A DNA stretch of 64,000 nt from Bhargavaea cecembensis DSE10. Lineage in GTDB: Bacteria; Bacillota; Bacilli; Bacillales_A; Planococcaceae. The position numbers and the translations under genes are program-made. The notes beneath the pieces were generated by a model. That model saw only the letters and a list, made by a program, of their open reading frames with translations, did no database searches and was not told where the DNA came from. Below are positions 25,030 through 32,973 of this stretch, in pieces. The stretch covers positions 124,001 through 188,000 of the forward strand of contig NZ_AOFT01000004.1 in assembly GCF_000348905.1 (NCBI RefSeq), read 5' to 3'. How positions within the stretch are numbered: the stretch's first letter is position 1; every line of letters starts with the position of its first letter.

Positions 25030-25821
25030 TTAATTCATCACTTCTTCTGTTGCAAATGATACCGAGACGTCGCCGAGATTGCCAAAGTCGGCCCTGAACT
25101 CGTCGCCCGGTTCGAACGGGACGGCTGCCGCCAGCGCGCCGGACAAGATGAATTGTCCCGCTTTCAGCTCAATGCCGTATTCGGCGACAGCATTTGCTAG
25201 CCAGGCCACCGCATTTGCCGGGTTGCCCATGACGGCCGCACCGGTTGCTTCATCGAGAAGCTCGCCATTCTTATACGCCTTCATCCCGATTCCGGCCAGG
25301 TCGATGCCATCCAGTCCTGTCCTTTTGTCACCGAGAACCGCTCCGGCGGACGATCCGTTGTCGGCAACGGTGTCTTCGAATTTGAACTTCCAGTCCCGGA
25401 TCCGGCTGTCGATGATTTCGACCGCCGGGACAACATAATCCGTTGCGGCAAGGACATCCTCCGCCATCACGTCCGGTCCTTTCAGGTCCTGTTTCAGGAA
25501 GAACGCAATTTCGAACTCGACTTTCGGCTGGATAAACGCTCCTGCCTTAACGGGTTCGTCACTTCCGTAGACCATGTCATCCAGGATATGTCCATAGTCC
25601 GGCGTGTTGACGCCGAACATGTCCTGCATCGGCTTGCTCGTCAGGCCGATTTTCAGGCCCTTCACTTCCGCTCCCTGTGCAATCCGCTCACGGATATTCA
25701 GCAACTGGATCTGGTAGGCATCTTCGACTGTGATCTTCTCTTCGCCTGACGTGAACGGCGGAATCGGTTTTCCGGTCCGTTCCGCTTCCCTCAATCGCTG
25801 TGCGGCTTTCACTCTGTCCAT
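25030..25821 (-). CDS. 2-hydroxypenta-2,4-dienoate (2-keto-4-pentenoate) hydratase
   Basis: The 263-aa enzyme would add water to the 2-hydroxydienoate released by the meta-cleavage hydrolases, giving a 4-hydroxy-2-oxo acid. MhpD/HsaE-type features are GLKIGLTSKPMQDMFGV, QPKVEFEIAFFL with the metal-binding ExE, and TDYVVPAVEIIDSR. The start is one of two adjacent ATGs (25824 or 25821); I chose the one seven bases after GGGGGAG. It is last in the operon and the only hydratase in the window, so it should serve all hydrolase branches. Confidence 0.87.
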   Translation of the reverse strand: MDRVKAAQRLREAERTGKPIPPFTSGEEKITVEDAYQIQLLNIRERIAQGAEVKGLKIGLTSKPMQDMFGVNTPDYGHILDDMVYGSDEPVKAGAFIQPKVEFEIAFFLKQDLKGPDVMAEDVLAATDYVVPAVEIIDSRIRDWKFKFEDTVADNGSSAGAVLGDKRTGLDGIDLAGIGMKAYKNGELLDEATGAAVMGNPANAVAWLANAVAEYGIELKAGQFILSGALAAAVPFEPGDEFRADFGNLGDVSVSFATEEVMN

Positions 25822-25852
25822 CATTTCTCTCCCCCATCCTTTAAACATACAG

Positions 25853-25884
25853 GAGGCGGCCGTACTCCCTGAGGGGCCGCCGCC
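25853..25884. other. Intercistronic GC-rich inverted repeat
   Basis: GGCGGCC (25855-25861) pairs with GGCCGCC (25875-25881) between the flavin reductase stop and the hydratase ribosome site. It has no U-run, so it more likely affects mRNA stability or hydratase translation than termination. Confidence 0.5.
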
Positions 25885-25908
25885 TTCTTCTATAGGTCCA
25901 ATCTTCGC

Positions 25909-26388
25909 TTATACGACGCTGAGTTCCTGCTCTTCAAGGGCGCGGTACTTGCCTGAGTAGAAGATGAGCGGGTCTTTTTCTTCCAGCTTGATATCCGTCA
26001 CTTCTCCGATAAAGAGCGTGTGGTCGCCTTCGACATGCTCGTTCACGACATTGCAGCTGATCTGAGCGACGGCGTCCGGGACGACCGGCAGGCCATCCAG
26101 ATCTTCGAATTCGCACTTTTCCCCGTCTTTCAGCTGGCCGGCGAACATCATCGAAAAGTGCTGCTGATCATCGGCGAGAATGTTGACGGCAAAACGGCCG
26201 GATTCTCTGACACGCTCCAGGAACTTTGCCCGCTCCCCGATCGAAATGACCACCAGTTTCGGGGAAAGGGACACGGACATGAACGCGTTGGCAGTCATGC
26301 CGAACGGCTCGTCGCCCACCTTTGTCGTCAGGACGTTGACACCTGTTGCAAACTTGCCCATCGCATTGCGGAACAAACGGTCATCCAT
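25909..26388 (-). CDS. Flavin reductase, small component of two-component hydroxylases (HpaC/HsaB type)
   Basis: The 159-aa NAD(P)H:flavin oxidoreductase shows FRNAMGKFATGVNVLTT at the N-terminus, PFGMTANAFMSVSLSPKLV (flavin site), GRFAVNILADDQQHFS, and the C-terminal GDHTLFIGEVTDI with LIFYSGKYR. It provides reduced flavin to the hydroxylases at 13625, 27442 and 31787, which lack their own reductases. It has a clean ribosome site (AAGGAGG). Confidence 0.9.
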   Translation of the reverse strand: MDDRLFRNAMGKFATGVNVLTTKVGDEPFGMTANAFMSVSLSPKLVVISIGERAKFLERVRESGRFAVNILADDQQHFSMMFAGQLKDGEKCEFEDLDGLPVVPDAVAQISCNVVNEHVEGDHTLFIGEVTDIKLEEKDPLIFYSGKYRALEEQELSVV

Positions 26389-26413
26389 AGCGGATTCCTC
26401 CTTCTAATAGTCA

Positions 26414-27406
26414 TCAGGCCTTGATGGTCGGGTTGTTTTCCGGCTTGTTGTCCATCTGGTCTCCCCAGTAGGTAAAGCCGATATCCATCTCATCGACTGT
26501 CCAGACAATCGGTTCCCAGTCCGGCTCGAAGATGAGGTAGCCGTTCGTAAAGATCTCGATGCGTACACCGCTGCCCGGGTCGATGGCGTAGATGTACATC
26601 GCCTGGGAGATGCCGTGCTTGCCCGGCCCCTTGAAGAAGATGCCGTTTTCCTTCAGGATGTCAGCCGCGCGGAGAAGATCCTGCGCGTTGTCCAGCCAGT
26701 ACGAGATGTGGTGGACGCGGTTCGGTGTCTCGGCATTCGGGTCGAAGCTGAGCGCAATGTCATGCACGAGCGGCGTGACGCTCATCCACGAACCGGCCAG
26801 TTCCCCGTCCGGCATCTCGACGCATTCGCGCATCTTGAAGCCGAATTTATCCGCCATGAACTGGGACAGGTCCTTGACCGAGTAGTTCGTCAGCAGGTTC
26901 ACGTGGTCGATCCGGCGCGGCGATACCCCGCGGGACCAGGAGCGGTGCGTTTGGTTTTTCAGGACGGAGCGGGTTTCAGGAGAAGCGAGCGTCTTTTCCA
27001 TCTCGAAGTAGATTTCGAATGTGTGCTCACTCGGCGTCTTGAAGCGGAACGCCTTGCCCTGTCCGGCTTCCGTTCCCTCTTCCACCCACTCCACTTCGAT
27101 GCCGTCATTCTCAAGCACTTCAGCGAATGCATCGACGTCTTCCGGTCGCTTTGTGCGCCAGGCAACATGGTCGAGGCGGGATTCTTCGCCCGCGCGGATC
27201 GAGAGCGTATGGTGCTCGAAGTCGCCCCATGCGCGGAGGTAGTGGACACCGTCTTTTTCTTCGGTTTCCTCAAGCCCGATGACTTCCTTGAAGAACCAGA
27301 GAGACTTTTCGAGGTCGGTCGACACGAGGCCGAAGTGGCCGAGCTTGGCAATTTCCGGCTGGACCTTGATGCGCTGCTGTTCCTGGACAGTTTCGAGTTT
27401 CGTCAT
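26414..27406 (-). CDS. Extradiol ring-cleavage dioxygenase 3 (VOC family)
   Basis: The 330-aa enzyme carries a 12-residue N-terminal extension (MTKLETVQEQQR) relative to copies 1 and 2. The triad lies in PRRIDHVN, RVHHISYW and VRIEIF; VHD, GKHGIS and MYIYAIDPGSG are also kept. It has Ile instead of Phe before the first metal His, a trait shared with copy 4. It is flanked by hydroxylase 2 and the flavin reductase in one operon. Confidence 0.9.
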   Translation of the reverse strand: MTKLETVQEQQRIKVQPEIAKLGHFGLVSTDLEKSLWFFKEVIGLEETEEKDGVHYLRAWGDFEHHTLSIRAGEESRLDHVAWRTKRPEDVDAFAEVLENDGIEVEWVEEGTEAGQGKAFRFKTPSEHTFEIYFEMEKTLASPETRSVLKNQTHRSWSRGVSPRRIDHVNLLTNYSVKDLSQFMADKFGFKMRECVEMPDGELAGSWMSVTPLVHDIALSFDPNAETPNRVHHISYWLDNAQDLLRAADILKENGIFFKGPGKHGISQAMYIYAIDPGSGVRIEIFTNGYLIFEPDWEPIVWTVDEMDIGFTYWGDQMDNKPENNPTIKA

Positions 27407-27441
27407 GTTGAATGGCCCCCTTATATCATGTTTGATTGGTA

Positions 27442-28635
27442 TCAGGCAAAGTACGTATTCGGTTCCAGACCGCAGATGGTGCGGCCGTACGTTTCGATCA
27501 GGCTGGACGGTGTGATGAATCCATGCAGGTGCATCGAGAGGAAGTCCCGGTACACCAGCTGGAACGTGTTGCGGTTATAGGCAAAGACGGAGCCTGCGCC
27601 TGCCACCATCAGGTCGATGGCTTCCTTGCACAGCTGGTTCGCGTAACCGAAATCAGCCTTGATCTTGATGCTTTCCGCCTGTGTGAGTTCCTTGCCGTTC
27701 CTTGAGTACTCATCGAGCATGTCGACGGCACGGTACATATGCATTTCGGCGGAGTCGATCTTCAATTGTGCGGTCGCGACTTGCTGGTGCGTGATCGGCG
27801 CTTCGCTCATCTTGTCATAGAACGTGTTTCCGATGCCCGCCTTCATGACGCGCTCCATATGGAGGTCCATCGCAGCTTTCGTGATGCCGAGAGCGGATGC
27901 GACGATTGACAGCGTCAGGGACGGAACAAACGGCGTCTGGTAAAGCGGGATGTCACGGAGCGGCTCGATCATGTAGTGGCCCTTGGTTGCCAGCCGGTCT
28001 AGCGACACCCGGTGTTCCGGCAGGAAGACATCTTTCACTTCCACGCTATTGGAGCCGGAGCCGCGGAGGCCGACAACATTCCAGTCGTCGAGGACCGTGA
28101 CGTCTTTTCTTGGCAGGACCATGATCGCCATTTCCATGCCGCCGTTCCCGTCATCGACCGGGAAGCCGAAGTAGAACCAGTCCGCGTGCGGGCTTCCGGA
28201 GACAAACGGCCATTTCGCTTCATGGATCCGGTAGCCGCCCTCCACTTTGTCGATCTTGCAGGTGATCGGCTTGAAGTTGCCTGCGAGCACGACATCTTCG
28301 CCGGTTCCGAAGATATCGTCGAGGCACTGCTGGCCGAATGCGTAGGAAATCATATAATCCCGGATGTTCGACAGGGCGACGAACCATCCCGCCGACCCGT
28401 TGCCGCGCGCGATTCCGGTGACGACATCGAGGTAGGTCCTCATGTCGGTCTGGTAGCCGCCGAAGATTTCCGGGCGGAGCACTTTCAGAAGGCCTGCGTC
28501 CTGCAGCTTTTTGACGACCTCATCCGGCAGTGCGCTTTCCTGGTCGATTTTCAGGTTCAATCCCCGCAGTTCCGGGATGAAGCTTTCCGCCCGCTCTTTG
28601 AGTTCCGTGCGGATATCCGTTGCTACTTGTGTCAT
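27442..28635 (-). CDS. Flavin-dependent aromatic hydroxylase 2, oxygenase component
   Basis: The 397-aa paralogue of hydroxylase 1 has LRPEIFGGYQTDMRTYLDVV, GNGSAGWFVALSNIRDY, WPFVSGSPHADWFYFGF and LRGSGSNSVEV. The C-terminus ends in NTYFA without the Arg-Tyr tail of copy 1. It sits between hydrolase 2 and dioxygenase 3. Length and motif order are the same as copy 1, so these are functional paralogues with different ring specificities. Confidence 0.87.
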   Translation of the reverse strand: MTQVATDIRTELKERAESFIPELRGLNLKIDQESALPDEVVKKLQDAGLLKVLRPEIFGGYQTDMRTYLDVVTGIARGNGSAGWFVALSNIRDYMISYAFGQQCLDDIFGTGEDVVLAGNFKPITCKIDKVEGGYRIHEAKWPFVSGSPHADWFYFGFPVDDGNGGMEMAIMVLPRKDVTVLDDWNVVGLRGSGSNSVEVKDVFLPEHRVSLDRLATKGHYMIEPLRDIPLYQTPFVPSLTLSIVASALGITKAAMDLHMERVMKAGIGNTFYDKMSEAPITHQQVATAQLKIDSAEMHMYRAVDMLDEYSRNGKELTQAESIKIKADFGYANQLCKEAIDLMVAGAGSVFAYNRNTFQLVYRDFLSMHLHGFITPSSLIETYGRTICGLEPNTYFA

Positions 28636-28658
28636 CTATAATCGCTCCTTATCGTGGT

Positions 28659-29516
28659 TTAGACAGGCTCGGCAACTTTACCGCGGCTGAAGAATTCCTT
28701 TGTGAGGCCGAGGAAACGGTCTTTCTGCTCAACCTGCGCCCAGTGGCCGCAGCGCTTGAACACATGCAGCTCCGCGTTTTCCAGGTAATCCATGACATAC
28801 AGGCTGCTTTGGAGCGGAACGAACCGGTCCTGATGGCCGTGGATCAGCAGGAATTCCTGCTTCATGCGCTTCAGTGCGGACGGCGGCACCAGCATGTCGG
28901 ACAGGTGGGAGTTCGTAAAGTTCTCCCTGTACGAACGGCGGACTTCCTCGCGGCTGAAAATCTCGAAGCGCTCGTCGACAATCGCCTGCAGCTTGTCTTC
29001 CATGCCCTCCAGGTCATACAGGAACCAGCTGAGCAGGTTGTACATCGATTTCTTGGACGGATCCTTATGGAAGTTGGCAAGCTTTGCGAGTTCCGGCGTC
29101 GGTTCGGTGAGGCCGCCGCCCGCGCCCATCAGAACGATCCGGTCAAAGCGGTCCGGCGCTTCCATCGCGAGGAACAGGGAAATCACGCCGCCGAGAGAGT
29201 TCCCGACAAGGTGCGCTTTATCGATGTTCAATGTATCCATCAGATCCAGCACCTGCTTGAGTCGCAGGTTCATCCACTGTGCCCCGTTTTCCGGGTACTC
29301 CGTCGGGTGGTCTGTGTCTCCGAAGCCGACAAGGTCAGGTGCCACGACATGGAACCGGTCTTCGTACTCAGGAAGGATCGCTTTCCAGTTGGCAGATGCA
29401 CTCGCTCCCGGTCCGCTTCCGTGGAGAAGGATGACCGTTTCGGAATTGCCGACGCCGCCTTCGTGGATATACGTTTCGTAATCGCCTGTTTTGACTTTGC
29501 GCTGTTTGATTGCCAT
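28659..29516 (-). CDS. Meta-cleavage-product hydrolase 2
   Basis: This 285-aa BphD/HsaD-type C-C hydrolase has HGSGPGASASANW (oxyanion), S107 in GNSLGG, D230 in GHQDRF and H258 in RCGHW. I start at the ATG at 29516, ten bases after AAAGGA; the TTG three codons earlier overlaps the ribosome site. It lies between the FAH-family gene and hydroxylase 2. It is closer to hydrolase 3 than to hydrolase 1. Confidence 0.87.
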   Translation of the reverse strand: MAIKQRKVKTGDYETYIHEGGVGNSETVILLHGSGPGASASANWKAILPEYEDRFHVVAPDLVGFGDTDHPTEYPENGAQWMNLRLKQVLDLMDTLNIDKAHLVGNSLGGVISLFLAMEAPDRFDRIVLMGAGGGLTEPTPELAKLANFHKDPSKKSMYNLLSWFLYDLEGMEDKLQAIVDERFEIFSREEVRRSYRENFTNSHLSDMLVPPSALKRMKQEFLLIHGHQDRFVPLQSSLYVMDYLENAELHVFKRCGHWAQVEQKDRFLGLTKEFFSRGKVAEPV

Positions 29517-29562
29517 TTGTATCAAGTCCTTTCTTTGTTTGGATGGTTCTGCTTAACGGGAT

Positions 29563-30510
29563 TCAGCGTACTTCGACAAGACTGCGGACAACATTCCGCT
29601 GCGTCCCGAGATCGATCGCCCCGTCGTCCGTCGCGATGGTCGCCTCGATGACGTCACCGTCGTTCAGGTAACGGTCCTGCCTGAGCTGTCCGTCGATCAC
29701 CTGCTGTTTTTCTTCCGCCGAAGCGGTGAGGCTCGTCATCGTGGCCAATTCACCCGGCTTCAGGTTCATCGCCACACCGCCCGGGGTGCCGGTCATGAGA
29801 AGCGCGCCCGGCTTGAGGTCCATGACCTGCGCCAGTTCCTGCAGGGTCTCGAGCGGCTTGTAGAGCATCTGGCTGACAAGCGCCTGCTGCCGGACCCCGC
29901 CGTTCACCTTGAGGGTGAGCCGAAGGTCGTCAAGCCGCCCGAACTCTTCTCTGGTGAGGACCGTGAAGTACGGTCCGGCCGGGCAGAACGTACGGTAGCT
30001 CTTGCCCTTGTGCCACTGAAGCTGGGTCAGCTGCACATCCCTTGCCGACACGTCGTTTGTGACGACCAGGCCCGCGATGTATTCATGGAGATTCTCCTCC
30101 GTAATGACGGTTTCTGCGGTCACTTCTCTGGCAAGGACAAGCCCGAGCTCAATTTCGTAGTCGAGCAGCCGGACATGTCCCGGACGGAGGATGGCATCCT
30201 CCGGGCCGCAGATCGAGCTTTCCGCCTTCGTGAAGATCATGTTGAAGGCCGGCCGCTTCGGCGCCATCCCTGTCTCGGCACGGTGCTCACCGTAGTTCAC
30301 CCCCTGGCAGATGATCTGCTGCGGTGCGACGACCGGGCTGAGCAGTTTCACTTCTTTTACCGCGACCTGCGCGCCATCTTCACGGAGCCCTTCCTCCAGC
30401 AACTGGACTGCGTTGGACGCTTCCGTCTTCAGCGGAGTGATCGCCTCTTCCCGAAGCACACCCCAACGGACTTTCTCCCCCTGTTCATAACGGACAATCT
30501 GGACTGACAA
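29563..30510 (-). CDS. Fumarylacetoacetate hydrolase (FAH)-family enzyme
   Basis: The 315-aa protein has an N-terminal ~60-residue domain and a C-terminal FAH fold: QGVNYGEHRAE, LLDYEIELGLVLAREV (acidic metal ligands), VVTNDVSARDVQ, TFCPAGPYF and MTGTPGGVAM. Family members hydrolyse C-C bonds of 1,3-diketones, decarboxylate oxo-acids or isomerise them. The start is TTG with AAGGGGG eight bases upstream. First in the operon, with a perfect cre match at 30551. With a separate hydratase present, an isomerase/decarboxylase (HpaG-like) or acylpyruvase role is plausible. Confidence 0.85.
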   Translation of the reverse strand: MSVQIVRYEQGEKVRWGVLREEAITPLKTEASNAVQLLEEGLREDGAQVAVKEVKLLSPVVAPQQIICQGVNYGEHRAETGMAPKRPAFNMIFTKAESSICGPEDAILRPGHVRLLDYEIELGLVLAREVTAETVITEENLHEYIAGLVVTNDVSARDVQLTQLQWHKGKSYRTFCPAGPYFTVLTREEFGRLDDLRLTLKVNGGVRQQALVSQMLYKPLETLQELAQVMDLKPGALLMTGTPGGVAMNLKPGELATMTSLTASAEEKQQVIDGQLRQDRYLNDGDVIEATIATDDGAIDLGTQRNVVRSLVEVR

Positions 30511-30550
30511 TGACCTGGCCCCCTTATTTCAAAAACCCGACAAACTTTTT

Positions 30551-30564
30551 TGATAACGCTTACA
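30551..30564 (-). promoter_or_regulatory. cre site (CcpA operator) of the FAH operon
   Basis: Minus strand TGTAAGCGTTATCA fits TGWAANCGNTNWCA at every position. It lies 41 bases upstream of the TTG start, so it would sit at or downstream of the transcription start and repress. Confidence 0.7.
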
Positions 30565-30655
30565 TGCTTCTTGATGAAATATTACGACAACGGACGAATA
30601 ACAATCAATGACTATCGGAAACTCCGTGAGCGCTTCATAGTTTCCTCTGTATTTA

Positions 30656-30673
30656 CTGATAAAAACTTACGGA
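30656..30673 (-). promoter_or_regulatory. Shared island motif, copy 4 (FAH operon)
   Basis: Minus strand TCCGTAAGTTTTTATCAG differs from copy 2 at one position. It points toward the FAH operon (like copy 1 toward dctP), opposite to copies 2 and 3. Confidence 0.6.
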
Positions 30674-30713
30674 AAACAAAACGAGATCAACCGAAAAGTG
30701 AGCTATGTACTTT

Positions 30714-30751
30714 AAAAGATCCACGCCCTCAAACGAGAGTGTGGATCTTTT
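30714..30751. terminator. Terminator of the hydrolase 3 operon
   Basis: Perfect stem AAAAGATCCAC / GTGGATCTTTT. A's and T's on both flanks allow bidirectional action; it ends the operon read from 33834. Confidence 0.85.
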
Positions 30752-30772
30752 GTGATTGCCTGTCAGGCTCAG

Positions 30773-31774
30773 TCAGTTCGGTTCTTTTACGACCAAGTCT
30801 TCAAGCGGCCCGGCAAACATGGTCGATTGGTCGCTGTTCGGCCGGTTGGCCTGATCACCCCAATAAGTGAAGGCAAAGTCCATCTCGTCCATCGTCCATT
30901 CAACCGGCTCCCAGTCCGGGTCAAAGATGAGGTAACTGTTTGAGAACAGCTCGACACGCACTCCGCTCCCCGGGTCGATCACATACAGATAAAGAGCCTG
31001 TGAGATGCCATGTTTCCCCGGACCCACGAATTTGATATCCACTTCACACAGGATATCGGCCGCGCGCAAGATATCTTGGGCGTTATCGGACCAGTAGGCA
31101 AGGTGGTGGAGTTCCTGGGTAGACGCCAATGTCGGATCACCCATGACGGCAATATCATGGACAAGCGGCGTGACACTCATCCATGCCGCTACTACCGCAT
31201 CGTCTGGCGCTTTAATATATTCCCTGATCTTAAAGCCCAACTTCTCAGCCAGGAAGTTGATGATGGCTGAAGGATCACCATTCGTCCCGATATTGACATG
31301 ATCAATCCGACGCGGCGATACACCCTTTGCCCACGATTTATAGACTTGGTTTTTCAGCTTCGCACGGCGTTTTTCACCGGCAAGCGGCTTTTCTATCTTG
31401 TAATAGATTTCAAACGGATGCCCCGAAGGCAGCTGGAATCTGATGGCTTCGCCTTGCCCGGCTTCTTCGCCCGCGGCAACTCTCGTAACTTCGACACCTG
31501 CGTCCTCCAGGAGGACCGCGAAGCTTTCCACATCTTCTTCCCGCTTTGTCCGCCATGCGATATGGTCAATCCGGGATTCCTCCCCGGCTGCAATGGACAG
31601 CGTATGATGCTCAAAGTCGCCCCATGCCCTTAGGTAATGGACGCCATCGACTACTTCTGTCTCTTCAAGGCCGATGACCTCTTTGAAGAACACCAATGAT
31701 TTATCCAAGTCCTTAGACACCAGCGCCACATGTCCCAGCTTCGCAATTTCAGGCAGTTGTTCGAATTTCTTCAT
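30773..31774 (-). CDS. Extradiol ring-cleavage dioxygenase 4 (VOC family)
   Basis: The 333-aa enzyme has PRRIDHVN, ELHHLAYW, VRVELF (triad) and VHD, GKHGIS, LYLYVIDPGSG. It has a C-terminal extension (SDQSTMFAGPLEDLVVKEPN) missing from the other three. The His-containing strand reads HHLAYW rather than HHISYW, the only copy with this change. It is last in the operon hydrolase 3 - hydroxylase 3 - dioxygenase 4. Confidence 0.9.
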   Translation of the reverse strand: MKKFEQLPEIAKLGHVALVSKDLDKSLVFFKEVIGLEETEVVDGVHYLRAWGDFEHHTLSIAAGEESRIDHIAWRTKREEDVESFAVLLEDAGVEVTRVAAGEEAGQGEAIRFQLPSGHPFEIYYKIEKPLAGEKRRAKLKNQVYKSWAKGVSPRRIDHVNIGTNGDPSAIINFLAEKLGFKIREYIKAPDDAVVAAWMSVTPLVHDIAVMGDPTLASTQELHHLAYWSDNAQDILRAADILCEVDIKFVGPGKHGISQALYLYVIDPGSGVRVELFSNSYLIFDPDWEPVEWTMDEMDFAFTYWGDQANRPNSDQSTMFAGPLEDLVVKEPN

Positions 31775-31786
31775 AGTGATTCCCCC

Positions 31787-32953
31787 TTAGCCTCTTGAGA
31801 GTGTGTCAAAGCCAAACAGATGCTTGCCGTAGTGCTCCAGTCCATCTTCATACAGGGATGTGATATGAGTAGCGATAGCGGTCAGGTCGCGCAGCATCAC
31901 TTCAAGCGGATTCCCCTTCGCGAGCGACCCTGCTCCAAACGCCAGCGTTGCCCGGACCGCGATATCCATGCAGTTCTGGATGATCTGCACACGGATTCCG
32001 TTGTAGACTGCATGCGGATATTGCCCCTCATCACTGTTCAGCATGTCGATGTATTCCCTCATCATGCCGGATGCCGCCTGGTATTTCAGCGTCATTTCAG
32101 CGAGAACGCGCTGTGCAGTCGGTGATTCGCTCGCAGTCTGTCCGCCGATCCGGACTCTTTTCTTTGTCCGTTCCCGGTACTCGTCAATGACCCGCTCCGC
32201 CGCGCCCAGCGCCATTGCAGGGAATCCGACAAAGAATGCCGGGAAGAACGATACATTGTAGTAAAGATAGTCCTCGTCCACTTCGAGCGGGTGCGGTTTT
32301 CGTCTTTGAATGATCTCATTGAAGTTGAGGACCATATCGTCCGGGACGAATAGGTCTTCGATGATGATCGTATTGCTGCCGGACCCCCTCAGTCCGAGCG
32401 AATCCCATTCCTTGATCAGCTTGAAGTCATTCCTGTGGACACAAAATGCGATGTGTGCCGGTGGTTCCCCTTCGTTGGAGAAGTACAACGCACCGACGCC
32501 TACCCATTCCGAATAATTGATCCCGCTGACAAACTTCCAGTGGCCGGAGATTCTGAAGCCCCCCTCCACCTTCGTTGCCTTTCCGATCGGCGGGAAGATG
32601 TCGGCAATCAGGCCGCCCGTGCCGTAGACCTCGTCCATCCGGTGTTTCGGCAAATAGGCAACCCAGGAATTATGCAGAGAATAAAAGTAGGTGAGCCAGG
32701 CGGCGGATAAGTTGTAGTACCCGACTTTTCTGATCATGTCCGTGTATGTGTTAAACGAAATCTGAGGATGGCCGTACTCCTTCGGCTTGATCAGATGGTG
32801 AATGCCTTCCGATTTGATCAGGTCCACCACTGCCTGGGAAATCGTCGAATTCTCCTCCGCCGACTGGTTTTCCGCCTCGGCCAGCTTCCCGATCCGCTCC
32901 GCACTTTCCATGAGCTGCGTGTAGAGATCAACTTCCTGGATCGTCGTTTTCAT
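31787..32953 (-). CDS. Flavin-dependent hydroxylase 3, acyl-CoA dehydrogenase fold (divergent)
   Basis: The 388-aa protein keeps the fold of hydroxylases 1 and 2 (IKPKEYGHPQISFNTY, WKFVSGINYSEWVGVG, LRGSGSNTIII) but is clearly more diverged. For example, it has HKFGHDTL-like GKHLFGFDTLSRG at the C-terminus and a longer mid-loop (RRKPHPLEVDEDYLYY). It probably acts on a different phenol. Its position next to dioxygenase 4 and hydrolase 3 supports an oxygenase role over a true acyl-CoA dehydrogenase. It has an AGGAGG ribosome site. Confidence 0.83.
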   Translation of the reverse strand: MKTTIQEVDLYTQLMESAERIGKLAEAENQSAEENSTISQAVVDLIKSEGIHHLIKPKEYGHPQISFNTYTDMIRKVGYYNLSAAWLTYFYSLHNSWVAYLPKHRMDEVYGTGGLIADIFPPIGKATKVEGGFRISGHWKFVSGINYSEWVGVGALYFSNEGEPPAHIAFCVHRNDFKLIKEWDSLGLRGSGSNTIIIEDLFVPDDMVLNFNEIIQRRKPHPLEVDEDYLYYNVSFFPAFFVGFPAMALGAAERVIDEYRERTKKRVRIGGQTASESPTAQRVLAEMTLKYQAASGMMREYIDMLNSDEGQYPHAVYNGIRVQIIQNCMDIAVRATLAFGAGSLAKGNPLEVMLRDLTAIATHITSLYEDGLEHYGKHLFGFDTLSRG

Positions 32954-32973
32954 AGAATCCCTCCTCCGATTCG

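Noticed and set aside
31787-32953. Hydroxylase 3 as a fatty acyl-CoA dehydrogenase
   Set aside because: It shares the SGSN loop and gene neighbours with hydroxylases 1 and 2 and has no acyl-CoA pathway genes beside it.
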